Below are positions 1 to 7,395 of a DNA stretch of 36,996 nucleotides, in pieces. The notes beneath the pieces are model-generated. The model saw only the letters and a program-made list of their open reading frames with translations, ran no database searches and was not told where the DNA came from. The stretch covers positions 1 through 36,996 of the forward strand of contig JANQFZ010000045.1 in assembly GCA_028277605.1 (NCBI GenBank), written 5' to 3'. Made by a program: the position numbers and the translations under genes. Numbering within the stretch: position 1 is the stretch's first letter; each line of letters starts with the position of its first letter. The DNA comes from Vallitaleaceae bacterium (GTDB taxonomy: Bacteria; Bacillota; Clostridia; Lachnospirales; Vallitaleaceae).

Positions 1-40
1 ATCTAAAAATCTTGAGAAAGTGATAGGTGTTCGACGGGTT

Positions 41-68
41 TTGACATAAATGAGTGTGATTATATGTT
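41..68 (+). promoter_or_regulatory. Probable sigma-A promoter of the first gene pair
   Basis: A perfect -35 hexamer TTGACA (41-46) is followed after 16 bases by TATGTT (63-68), a 4/6 match to the -10 box. It sits about 120 bp upstream of the 498-aa gene and is the best promoter match in the leading intergenic sequence. The spacing supports it; no experimental evidence. Confidence 0.45.
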
Positions 69-188
69 ATGTTGGTGGGATAATCTAATATAAAAAAGAA
101 TTTCGTAAAGTAATAATGTTCAAATTAATAAGTTATCGTTAGGGTAGACTTAAAAGTGCCAATATGGTAATAAATGAGGTGAAAGTTA

Positions 189-1685
189 ATGAAAGAATAT
201 AATTTCTATTATGATGAATCGGAACACAGCAGAAGGATAAACCATAACACAATTACAGCGGACAACTACTATGATAGTTTTGTTTCAGTGATCGTTGGCT
301 GGCGTTCTGAAGATGAGTCTGATTTGCTTAGAAGGTATGCTGAGTTTGAGGAGAAGTATAAACATAGGAAGTCAAAAGGTGAATTGAAAAGTACCACCAT
401 CAAACAGAAACAATTAAAATATGGATTTGCATCTTTAAATGAAGATAATATTAATTTACTGGGAGATTACTTATCTTTGTTTGATGAGAAGACACTCATC
501 TATTATTCAATAATAAGTAAAGTTGAATTTATAATAAGTCAATTATTTGTAGACTATAAAAATAGTCTCTTTGTAGATATGGACGCAATGAAATACTCAA
601 TTGCAAAAGCATTAGTTTTATATCAGCCCAAGGAGGTAATGGAGGGGCTTTATGAAAACACTGAACAACTTGTTGTCCTTTTGAAGAATTTCTTTAGAGA
701 TCAAATTAATAAGAATAAGGCAAATAAATCATTGAAGCGAAAGGAAATTGAATCATTTACCGAAATACTTGAGCTCTTGAATGAAGTATCTTTAATTAGA
801 ACTATAAATTGGAATTATGATATTTCTTTCATTGGTTTTAAAAAATATCTTTCTGAGAAAGATATAGGAGATTATTCATTAACTATAGACAAAGAGGGAG
901 AAGGAGAAAACACGGCAAAAGCAGCAGAACGGATAGGTTTACTAGCTGTTTCGGAAGGCGATTCGATTATTACCGAAGGACTCCGTATGGCAGATATGTT
1001 AGCTGGTTTGATTTCAAAATTGCTTAAGGCTCTACATAGTGCTTTGCATTTCTCTTTGCCTGACGAAAATGTTCACAAAAAGATACTTGATAAAGAGTGG
1101 TTTATGATTAATGAACAGCAATTCTCACTGTATAAGAAGTTGTACAACATTCTAGTAGAACCCAATAATGCTCAGTATAAAGCCTTTTCTGGAGTATACG
1201 CAGATGATATGAATGCTTTAATTACCTATTTGAAGTTTATGAATCGTTTTGAAAAGTTAAAACATATGAAATTTGATATTGAAATGCAAGGCGAGTATTT
1301 TAATACATATGCTTGTGAAAGTTTACTCAATTATTATGAACGAATGAGAAATAAGGTGCCTATAGAGCCTATTATTGATACTTCAAAAGAATATGTTCTA
1401 AATAAAAGAGGTGCAAAAGTATATAATGACATTAACAACCAGCCTAAACTTGAATTTGAAAAGAGTAGTATTCTTTGTAATGTTTTATCAGTTGGGTTTA
1501 GTAGGGAGGGCATTCCATTAGTAACGATAGAGGAAGAAAAAGATATAAGGTGCTATAGACTTCCACATGATTTAGTAGAGTGGGCTGTGACTCTAGTAGG
1601 GTTTGCTAATATGGGAGAGAATATGTTTCCTTCAAAAGTCAGGTTTTCTCATAGAAAGGGTGACAGTTATGCTGATATTTTATGA
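189..1685 (+). CDS. DUF3800-like protein of unknown function (candidate defence gene)
   Basis: A 498-aa soluble protein starting at an ATG behind GAGGTGA. The N-terminus has a YYDES motif (Tyr8-Ser11), followed by a hydrophobic strand (FVSVIVGW) and GELKS (64-68). Later come LTIDKEGE (231-238) and GLRMADMLAG (264-273). This order (DES, ELK, a mid-protein Asp on a strand, then Q/M-ADxxAG) is the signature of the DUF3800 family, which has an RNase H-like fold with predicted metal-binding acidic residues. Residues 370-498 form an extra C-terminal region I do not recognise; it holds predicted beta-strands and a WAVTLVGFANMG stretch. The next gene lies 85 bp downstream on the same strand and is probably co-transcribed. 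DUF3800 genes are often found near mobile and defence genes, and remnants of SIR2, Mrr and RhuM genes lie within 7 kb, so a nuclease-like defence role is inferred, not shown. Confidence 0.7.
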   Translation: MKEYNFYYDESEHSRRINHNTITADNYYDSFVSVIVGWRSEDESDLLRRYAEFEEKYKHRKSKGELKSTTIKQKQLKYGFASLNEDNINLLGDYLSLFDEKTLIYYSIISKVEFIISQLFVDYKNSLFVDMDAMKYSIAKALVLYQPKEVMEGLYENTEQLVVLLKNFFRDQINKNKANKSLKRKEIESFTEILELLNEVSLIRTINWNYDISFIGFKKYLSEKDIGDYSLTIDKEGEGENTAKAAERIGLLAVSEGDSIITEGLRMADMLAGLISKLLKALHSALHFSLPDENVHKKILDKEWFMINEQQFSLYKKLYNILVEPNNAQYKAFSGVYADDMNALITYLKFMNRFEKLKHMKFDIEMQGEYFNTYACESLLNYYERMRNKVPIEPIIDTSKEYVLNKRGAKVYNDINNQPKLEFEKSSILCNVLSVGFSREGIPLVTIEEEKDIRCYRLPHDLVEWAVTLVGFANMGENMFPSKVRFSHRKGDSYADIL

Positions 1686-1770
1686 TGTATAAGATTTTCA
1701 ATTTTATAGAGTACAATGTTTGATATAAACATATAGATTATTTGCTTTTGATGAAGCAGGAGGTAGTTAA

Positions 1771-2598
1771 ATGCTTACTATTGAACAATATATTGCACGA
1801 AGGAAAAAAGAAGACAAGGTTAATGAATTTGATCCAGAGGCTCGCAATCAGAATACTAAACTCTGTGTAGACTATGTATTTGAGTACTACAATAATTATC
1901 TGAATATTACAGAATTAGAAGAAAAGACAGTTTTGCATAATGAAAAGATAGATAAATATCGGAAACAATTACGAGCCTATAATCCAGAAGTTAAAGAGTG
2001 GCTAGTCGAAATTTATAATAAATATGGAAAACAATTGAATAGATATATTGGAAATATACTGAAAGAAGATGAGTTTTTCTTTCTATACAGCACAGATAGC
2101 GAATTTAGAAGTGCTTCATATGATTGTTATTCAAAGTTGATTAAAAAGTTTTCCTTCTTGAAGGAACAGACAGAGATGCTTTATCTTTTTATCAAAGGAT
2201 ATCATGGTATTGAAAGTGAGAAAATATTCACTTTTAAGACGCCTCGTATTTCGGATGAACTGAATGATTGGATTGATAAGACTTGGTCAAAATATCGTGT
2301 TAATATCCTTAGTTTTGCTAATAATTGGATAAGCTACTTCTCTGATAATGAGGATATTTGGGCTTCAAGTCATAAGAAGAAGAGTCAAGAAACATGGAGA
2401 AAGTATGAATATGATTATAAGCAGAAAAGTAATCTGTTTAATCTTAATTCCCTCTATAGAAAGATGCCTAAAAAATCATTTACAAAAGGAAGAAAACAAG
2501 ATTTAGAAATACTTTTTATGTATTATTGGCTTCATGATATAGAAGGTGATGATGATAATTATTGGGATGAGTACTTAAAGAAAGTTTTGCCTGTTTAA
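1771..2598 (+). CDS. Hypothetical protein paired with the DUF3800-like gene
   Basis: A 275-aa protein with an excellent ribosome binding site (AGGAGGTAG before ATG). I do not recognise a family. It is soluble, rich in Tyr, Lys, Asp and Trp, and mostly helical by composition, with no signal peptide or membrane segment. The N-terminal 100 residues are charged helices; the tail is acidic with a GDDDNYWDEY segment. It follows the DUF3800-like gene by 85 bp on the same strand and has no own terminator in front, so the two probably form an operon. Its AT content matches the upstream gene and the accessory region generally. It could be the partner (regulator, antitoxin or sensor) of the DUF3800-like protein; this rests on gene order only. 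Confidence 0.75.
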   Translation: MLTIEQYIARRKKEDKVNEFDPEARNQNTKLCVDYVFEYYNNYLNITELEEKTVLHNEKIDKYRKQLRAYNPEVKEWLVEIYNKYGKQLNRYIGNILKEDEFFFLYSTDSEFRSASYDCYSKLIKKFSFLKEQTEMLYLFIKGYHGIESEKIFTFKTPRISDELNDWIDKTWSKYRVNILSFANNWISYFSDNEDIWASSHKKKSQETWRKYEYDYKQKSNLFNLNSLYRKMPKKSFTKGRKQDLEILFMYYWLHDIEGDDDNYWDEYLKKVLPV

Positions 2599-2685
2599 AA
2601 GTGTGAGTTACAAATAAAAGAAATTAATAGGGAGTCACAGATGAATATACTTACAAAAGTTGTTTGCTAAGTTGAAATAGTATTT

Positions 2686-2886
2686 TTGAAAGATGCGATA
2701 TTAGCTAAAAATATTACACTAGATATACTAGAGGATATAACTGAATATTGTAATCGACAAAACATACAAGAATTAGATGTGTACCTTGAAGACGTGGAAC
2801 TATCTCATGGCAAACAAGTCCATCAGGTTAGACATGAACCCAATCGGTGGAAGCCATTATCATCATTTACTGTACGGGGCTTTTGA
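2686..2886 (+). CDS. Doubtful short ORF, possible gene fragment
   Basis: A 66-codon open frame that could start at TTG 2686 and ends just inside the permease remnant that follows in another frame. Residues 1-45 read like a helical acidic protein (ITEYCNRQNIQELDVYLEDV), while the last 20 lie where the frame meets the permease remnant. No convincing ribosome binding site precedes it. A separate 9-codon start (ATG 2641, MNILTKVVC) with a GGGAG site lies just upstream and stops at once. This looks like leftover coding sequence from rearrangement; no family recognised. Confidence 0.25.
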   Translation: MKDAILAKNITLDILEDITEYCNRQNIQELDVYLEDVELSHGKQVHQVRHEPNRWKPLSSFTVRGF

Positions 2887-3355
2887 TGCTGTCTTATTTG
2901 GTTTTGAGAAATTTTGCCTTCAATGATGCAAAATATAAGACTAAGTTGCTGTTTAGCATATTACCTGTCACGCCTAATACAATCATATGTTCAAGGGGTA
3001 TTATTATCTACCTTTTCTGTTTAATTGCCACACCCCTCATAATTTTCTTTTCCATTATAATACATATGATAAAGCCAGAAATGTTTGCAGTTGTACAGCC
3101 GCATATCCTACCATATGGATTATTATTAGGTGCTACTTTTATGCCAATAGAATTTTTGATTTTCTATATGTTTGATGCACAAAAGGCAGATATTATCGGT
3201 GCACTTATGCATTTAGCGTATATGGGGCTCGCAGCACTTTTTAATAATTATTTATTGAATACACCTTCTTGGATTGTCTTATTTGTATTGCGGCTATTGT
3301 GAATATATTTTGTTACAGGATTTCTATTCAACTATACAAAAATATAAATTTGTAA
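2847..3355 (+). pseudogene. Remnant of an ABC-2 type transporter permease
   Basis: The open frame (GTG 2847 to TGA 3302) encodes four to five hydrophobic segments. It contains LRNFAFND...LLFSILPVTPNTII, matching the cytoplasmic loop (FxYDDxx...LLxSLPVSRKxIV) typical of ABC-2 permeases of the ABC2_membrane_5 type. The start lacks the usual N-terminal transmembrane helix and the cytoplasmic KDxxxxKK segment. At the 3' end the frame stops at 3302, but the +2 frame continues from 3299 with NIFCYRISIQLYKNINL and a stop at 3355. That resembles the normal family ending (YxISLxIYKKRDL), so a frameshift near 3290-3300 is likely. No ATPase partner gene is present. I conclude a truncated, frameshifted, non-functional permease. 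Confidence 0.5.
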
Positions 3356-3407
3356 GTCATTATAAAAACGAATATGTATTTACGGAAGAACCATTAACAT
3401 TTGCATA

Positions 3408-3645
3408 AATTAAGGGGACGGGTACGTTGATTCAATGCGGTAAGAGTGACAAACTGTTATAAAGGTGAAAAAAAGCAGTATGAAAAGCGGTAATGGAATA
3501 TATATCATATAATGATAAGAGTGATTTATAGACAAATATATTTAAAGATGATGAAGATAGGTAAAGTTCTATTGAGCTATAGCATTATACAAAGAAAAAG
3601 CGGATATAGAATATGCAAATCTATGTACCTGTCCCCTTGATTTTT
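3408..3645. repeat. 238-bp element bounded by GGGGAC(A/G)GGTAC inverted repeats
   Basis: The left end (3408-3425, AATTAAGGGGACGGGTAC) and right end (3625-3642, GTACCTGTCCCCTTGATT) are inverted copies differing at two positions; the right copy runs on into TTTT. The left copy is followed by GTTGATT, so each end can also form a small hairpin of its own. GGGGACAGGTAC-type hairpins are familiar from REP sequences tied to Y1/RAYT transposases in Firmicutes. No transposase frame lies between the ends, so this would be a non-autonomous element or a REP pair left by a decayed one. Confidence 0.45.
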
Positions 3646-3926
3646 ATGGGGATAGGGTGCGTATCCCTATATTTTGTTAGCTTATTGGATTATTAATATA
3701 ATTAAAGTGCAGGTCTAAAGAGTAAACTTTTTTATCTAGCCTTTGACATAGTAGATTTCGATTTTTTACCAGAATAAAATTTGAATATATTTTTTCTGCT
3801 GTCAAAAGCAAAAACAATATCAGGTGCAAGCACCTCTAGGGAGAAGTTTGCTGAGGGCTCAGTTGGAGACGTCGGTAATACGAAACGTTAGACAAAATAT
3901 TATTAAACACAAGGGGGACATATATC
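3646..3926. other. Non-coding stretch before the membrane-protein gene
   Basis: No open frame of note. Two small perfect hairpins are visible: AGGTGC-AA-GCACCT (3822-3835) and TGAG-GG-CTCA soon after. They are followed by GTCGGTAATACGAAACGTTAGAC just upstream of the next gene. The G+C here is higher than in the flanks, which suggests a structured 5' leader or the scar of an integration event. I can assign no known family. Confidence 0.3.
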
Positions 3927-4574
3927 ATGGAAACAGATTTATTGATTGCAATTATTGGATCAAGCGTGATAAGCTCATTAGTAACAGCAATTTTTGCTAA
4001 AAAGAAACAAAGCAAAGAACATATGATTATTTATATAACTAAAGAAAGGCAAAAATGGAGGGAGTTTATACGTAGAAAAATTGTAGATTTTATACATTCA
4101 GAGAATTGGAATGAGAAGCGAAGGATTTATTCAGAAATTAAGTTAAATCTAAACCCATATGATAATGAAGATAAGAATTTATTAGACAAAGCAAATAATT
4201 ATTTAGAATCAAATAATAGTAAATTTAAAGAAGAAATTTTAGAGTTATCTTCACAATTACTAAAAGAAGATTGGGAAAGAGTTAAGAAGGAAACTTACCC
4301 CAAAATCAATATATATTCTTTATTGTTAAATCTCATTATTATATATATAGTGTATAGATTCTTTATGTTTGACCAAGTATTAATTGATATAATGTCAAAC
4401 ATTAAGTCTTATGATGTTTTGAAGATATTAGATGTAGTTTTAGCAAAGCTTATTATAATATTTACTATTCTAGTTATTGTTAAAGTAGTTAAGACAAGTT
4501 TCAAAAAACTATTGCCATATGAGATATTGAATTTTTTAGATATACCTTCAAGGGGAAAAAACAAGGAAAAATAG
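3927..4574 (+). CDS. Unknown membrane protein with a cytoplasmic helical domain
   Basis: A 215-aa protein behind a strong AAGGGGG site. Residues 5-23 form one membrane helix followed by a KKK stop-transfer. A charged cytoplasmic domain comes next, opening with ITKERQKWREFIRRKIVDF (about 37-55) and running to about 120. Two further hydrophobic helices follow (about 126-147 and 163-186). The arrangement of an N-terminal helix, a Q/ERxKWRexIR segment and C-terminal helices recurs in small island-borne membrane proteins of Firmicutes whose function is not known to me. It stands alone, flanked by degenerate sequence on both sides, yet its frame is intact, which suggests recent arrival or continued selection. 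A membrane effector of a defence or toxin system is possible but unproven. Confidence 0.7.
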   Translation: METDLLIAIIGSSVISSLVTAIFAKKKQSKEHMIIYITKERQKWREFIRRKIVDFIHSENWNEKRRIYSEIKLNLNPYDNEDKNLLDKANNYLESNNSKFKEEILELSSQLLKEDWERVKKETYPKINIYSLLLNLIIIYIVYRFFMFDQVLIDIMSNIKSYDVLKILDVVLAKLIIIFTILVIVKVVKTSFKKLLPYEILNFLDIPSRGKNKEK

Positions 4575-4645
4575 AAAAAAGCCCTACCAAAAAAACATGA
4601 ATTAAGCATTTATGTTATACAGACTCCAGTTAGTCATGCTGGTGA

Positions 4646-4903
4646 GGGGTTTACAAAAAACTCTCAAACAAATATCTTAGAGGAATTAAGAAAAAGTATC
4701 AAATATCTGACTTACTATATGTAGACCTTTGGATGGTATTTGAAAAAGATTTACTAAATGGTGGAAATAAAAATTCAACTCGAAGTCACTCTTTTTTATT
4801 TATAGCTTTTGGAATTTGTGTAATTTCTAATTTGCAAGAGCTAAGTGAGCTACAGATTCAAAAATATACACACTTTACTATAAGTGTGTACATTTTTGAT
4901 TGA
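4646..4903 (+). pseudogene. Degenerate coding sequence, family unknown
   Basis: An open frame of about 85 codons between stops (4643 and 4901) with no usable start codon near its 5' end. It reads KKYQISDLLYVDLWMVFEKD followed by a serine/hydrophobic stretch. The neighbouring frame just upstream carries VSHAGEGFTKNSQTNILEEL, which meets it near 4680, as expected if one gene was broken by a frameshift. No family recognised. A terminator hairpin sits in its last 40 bases. Confidence 0.35.
4867..4897 (+). terminator. Rho-independent terminator
   Basis: Perfect 9-bp stem TACACACTT (4867-4875) / AAGTGTGTA (4882-4890), 6-base loop, then CATTTTT. A-rich on the left side, so it could work in both directions. 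It follows the membrane-protein gene after about 290 bp of degenerate sequence. Confidence 0.6.
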
Positions 4904-4976
4904 CCAGAGTAAATTATTAATATATAATTGTCAGCAGAAATGTAGATAAGTTAGTAGAAAAGGGGATAGTTCTGTA

Positions 4977-5492
4977 ATGAAAAAGGAATATGAAGCTTAC
5001 AAAAAGATATTTGATAAGTATAATGGTGTGATAAAAAATCCGACTTCAAGGCAGAAGGCTATCATCATAGTATTTTAAAAAAAATTAATTGACGAATGAT
5101 GTTAATCATTATGATTTTGATGGCACGAAACTACAAGAGGCTATTTTTGAAACCCTTAATAACCGTGGAAGAATATATGAAAGAGATACGGTAGATAAAA
5201 TAAAAGCATTAAGTGATATAAAGAAGTTGTATCAAGATGGAATGCTTTTACAAGGAATACTCTGATTAAGAATTGGATTTTGAATCAGTTCTTTATGAAT
5301 TGATATTATTTATTAAAAAGCCATTTAATGCAATTATCAATGAGGAGGAACTTTTAAAAGATTGGAAAAGATGAAGAAAACTTTTGCTTAGCCCAAGAAA
5401 GCATAAATATAAGATTTGGACTAGTAAATTTTCATCAGTATGAGCCAATGCCTCAACTACATAACGAAGATGAGTGGGAAATGGAGATGTGA
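4977..5492 (+). pseudogene. Shredded gene in several frames, family unknown
   Basis: Four short open pieces follow one another in changing frames. The first is a 33-codon frame (ATG 4977, GGGGAT site, MKKEYEAYKKIFDKY start). The second is a 58-codon frame from TTG 5089 to TGA 5265, containing KLQEAIFETLNNRGRIYERD. The third, around 5300-5370, contains INEEELLKDWKR. The last runs to a stop at 5492 and contains NIRFGLVNFHQYEPMP. All pieces have plausible protein composition and lie on the same strand, as expected from one or two ancestral genes broken by indels. I cannot name the family. Confidence 0.4.
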
Positions 5493-5532
5493 ATACTTCA
5501 TAATTAGAGATAGGAGCGATAAGGAGGATTTT

Positions 5533-5583
5533 ATGTTTAATAATTTTGGTAAAGCTGAGCTGGCAGTAACGTTGAGGGTTTAA
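5533..5583 (+). CDS. 16-codon ORF with a strong ribosome binding site
   Basis: ATG 5533 follows a textbook AAGGAGG at optimal distance and encodes MFNNFGKAELAVTLRV. It runs straight into an imperfect hairpin (5569-5608). It is either the surviving start of a deleted gene or a leader peptide for the acetyltransferase gene 57 bp further on. No homologue recognised. Confidence 0.25.
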   Translation: MFNNFGKAELAVTLRV

Positions 5584-5608
5584 AAAAACAACCAACAACC
5601 TCCAACGT
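5569..5608 (+). promoter_or_regulatory. Hairpin between short ORF and acetyltransferase gene
   Basis: Inverted repeat ACGTTGAGGGTT (5569-5580) / AACCTCCAACGT (5597-5608), 12 bp with two mismatches, followed by AAAAAATAA. On the minus strand it would be followed by T-rich sequence only weakly, so it is more likely an attenuator-like or leftover structure than a strong terminator. Confidence 0.3.
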
Positions 5609-5640
5609 AAAAAATAACTAACTATCAATTGGAGGGAAAT

Positions 5641-6279
5641 ATGAATATAAATATTAGAAATGAAGAACCAAAAGATTACAGAAGAGTTGAAGAAGTTGCT
5701 AGAGAGGCATTTTGGAACTTGTATTTTCCAGGTTGTCATGAGCATTTTGTCATTCATAAGATGAGAGTACATGAAGACTTTATAAGAGACCTAGCCTTTG
5801 TTATTGAAGTGGATGATCAAATTGCTGGAGGCATATTTTATACACACTCAAAAATAGTATCAGAGGAGAATAAAGAGTATAAAACTATTAGTTTTGGACC
5901 TGTTTTTATTTCTCCTGAGTTCCATAGAAAAGGTATTGGAAAAAAGCTCATTAGTCATTCTATTGAAGTGGCTAAAAAAATGGGATACCTTGCGATATTG
6001 ACATTAGGATATCCATATCATTATGAGCCATACGGATTTTTAGGTGGCAAGAAATATAATATTTCAATGCCTGACAGAAAGTTCTATAAAGGTCTTTTAG
6101 TTTTACCTCTTTATGATGAGGCGTTGAATAAAATATCCGGTTATGCAGAGCTTTCGAACGTATTCAATGTGACTGAGGAAGAGGTAGAGGAATTTGATAG
6201 TTCATTTCCATTTAAACAAAAGAAATATCAGGAAAGTCAAGATGAGTACGAGCTTGCTGCTTCTTTGCTAGATGAATAA
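5641..6279 (+). CDS. GNAT family N-acetyltransferase (YhbS-like)
   Basis: A 212-aa cytoplasmic acetyltransferase. The ATG at 5641 is chosen because TTGGAGGG lies 5-10 bases before it; an in-frame upstream TTG (5629) overlaps that site. The N-terminus (INIRNEEPKDYRRVEEVAREAF) and the FGPVFISPEFHRKGIGKKLI segment, which carries the acetyl-CoA pyrophosphate loop (RKGIGK), place it in the COG3153/Acetyltransf_9 group. The GYPYHYEPYGF motif is also typical of this group. Substrate unknown. The gene is intact although it sits among decayed genes, and it ends before a clear terminator. Confidence 0.85.
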   Translation: MNINIRNEEPKDYRRVEEVAREAFWNLYFPGCHEHFVIHKMRVHEDFIRDLAFVIEVDDQIAGGIFYTHSKIVSEENKEYKTISFGPVFISPEFHRKGIGKKLISHSIEVAKKMGYLAILTLGYPYHYEPYGFLGGKKYNISMPDRKFYKGLLVLPLYDEALNKISGYAELSNVFNVTEEEVEEFDSSFPFKQKKYQESQDEYELAASLLDE

Positions 6280-6312
6280 TCAGTATATAATTTGTATAGT
6301 GCATAAATGATT

Positions 6313-6360
6313 AAACCGAGTGTATTGAATAATATCAAATTTAACACTTGGTTTTTGTTT
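6313..6360 (+). terminator. Rho-independent terminator after the acetyltransferase gene
   Basis: Perfect 11-bp stem AAACCGAGTGT (6313-6323) / ACACTTGGTTT (6344-6354), allowing one G-U pair, with a 20-base loop and a T-rich tail (TTGTTTTT). Confidence 0.65.
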
Positions 6361-6402
6361 TTCAAACCTTCGAGAATGATTAATTGATGATTTACAGTGA
6401 AG

Positions 6403-6561
6403 TTATCGGTAGTTCCTAATCCATTCCATAAGTTTGTTGTAATCTGCTAACCTCATCAAAGAACCTCTTTTTTCAGCAAAGTTGATTGCATCGTCACTAA
6501 AGAATGATGAAGTTACAACTATGGTCATATTTGCATTATCTACAGTTTGAACACCAGATAA
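6403..6561 (-). pseudogene. C-terminal fragment of an Mrr-type restriction endonuclease
   Basis: On the minus strand a 52-codon frame reads GVQTVDNANMTIVVTSSFFS, then DDAINFAEKRGSLMRLADYN and KLMEWIRNYR before a stop at 6403. This matches the last third of the Mrr_cat/restriction endonuclease-like family: the beta-strand IVVTxSxFT, then AxxxAxxx, then the final L-x-D-xxxL helix. The catalytic core (D..ExK) that should precede it is missing, and an in-frame stop lies at 6562. It lies back to back with the SIR2 remnant. I read it as the truncated end of a lost modification-dependent restriction gene. Confidence 0.6.
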
Positions 6562-6573
6562 TTAATTTGTTAA

Positions 6574-6777
6574 TCAAATATAATTCATGAATACATTTTA
6601 AGAATGTTGCCCCATCATATTGTTACGACTAATTATGATAATTTACTTTAACAAACTGGTTAAAACAACATTCTATTTTATAATACAGTATCCCAAGATA
6701 GTGATTTACCCTATACTCCAAATGGAAGATTACTTATAAAAATGCATGGAGATAGGCTATTCTCTCCAAGATTATGA
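6574..6777 (+). pseudogene. Remnant of a SIR2-domain protein
   Basis: One frame, interrupted by stops at 6649 and 6661, reads SNIIHEYILRMLPHHIVTTN, then YDNLL, and after the stops FYNTVSQDSDLPYTPNGRLL and IKMHGD. TTNYDxLLE, the acidic DLPY turn and the KMHGD motif (catalytic His) are hallmarks of SIR2-like NADase domains, as found in many phage-defence proteins. The N-terminal Rossmann GAGxS motif and everything after the His motif are gone; another frame continues with QDYDLKLNS, as expected for the LKExDY segment. Two stops plus truncation make it non-functional. Confidence 0.75.
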
Positions 6778-7033
6778 CTTGAAATTGAACTCCACATCAA
6801 ATATTTATAAATGCGTTCTATACAGTTAGAATAAATCGTCATGACCCATAAGAGCAAATAATGATACTTCTACTCAGTCCTAACCATAGTCTGGAGAGTA
6901 GCCTACCTGGAAGGGAGGAAAATACATGGCTATATTTGAGAGAGAATATAGAGGTCTTTTATGATAAAATCTTTGAAAAAATCAGCAAAAATAATTATAA
7001 TAAAGACAACGATACTAAAGAATATAGGTGTGA
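6778..7033. other. Non-coding or unrecognisable sequence
   Basis: Between the SIR2 and RhuM remnants no open frame longer than about 30 codons is recognisable. A GGGAGGAAAATACATGGC start-like site near 6920 opens only a short frame. Probably further eroded coding sequence. Confidence 0.35.
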
Positions 7034-7395
7034 ATGCTGATGGATATAAATAAATCAGAAATTATCTTATATCAAACCGAAGATGGACAGACAAAGATTG
7101 AGGTAATAATGGAGGATGATACTGTTTGGTTGTCACAAGCTCAGATGTGTGAATTGTTTCAACGAGATAAGTCAGTAATATCAAGGCATATAAATAACAT
7201 TTTTAAAGAAGGCGAATTAGAAAGAGATTCAACTGTTGCAAAAAATGCAGTAGTTCAAAATGAAGGAAATAGAAATGTACGAAGGGAAGTAGAATATTAC
7301 AATCTAGACGTAATATTTTCAGTTGGCTTCACAAAGGTACACAATTTCGTATATGGGCTACAGAAAGACTTAGAGAATACACTATAAACACGTAG
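7034..7395 (+). pseudogene. Truncated, frameshifted RhuM-family gene
   Basis: The first frame (7034-7387) matches the N-terminus of virulence RhuM family proteins: EIILYQTEDGQTKIEV, DTVWLSQAQMCELFQRDKSV, ISRHINNIFKEGEL, and EYYNLDVIFSVGF. Near 7330 the family sequence jumps to the +2 frame, which reads GTQFRIWATERLREY and then stops at 7395. A deletion of roughly eight codons (the YRVKSxR region) with loss of frame explains this. Normal members are about 330 aa, so two thirds are missing. RhuM proteins carry an ANT-like or HTH-like N-terminal domain and are common in mobile islands; their function is not well defined. Confidence 0.75.

Noticed and set aside
3712..3895. Integron attC-like sites: GTTAGAC before the membrane-protein gene with GTCTAAA about 175 bp upstream
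   Set aside because: The spacing is too long, no matching L boxes are visible, no second clear site or integrase is present, and the upstream core does not fit RYYYAAC.
5293..5772. 159-codon minus-strand ORF
   Set aside because: It overlaps the start of the well-supported acetyltransferase gene and reads as an antisense shadow with no ribosome site or family motif.
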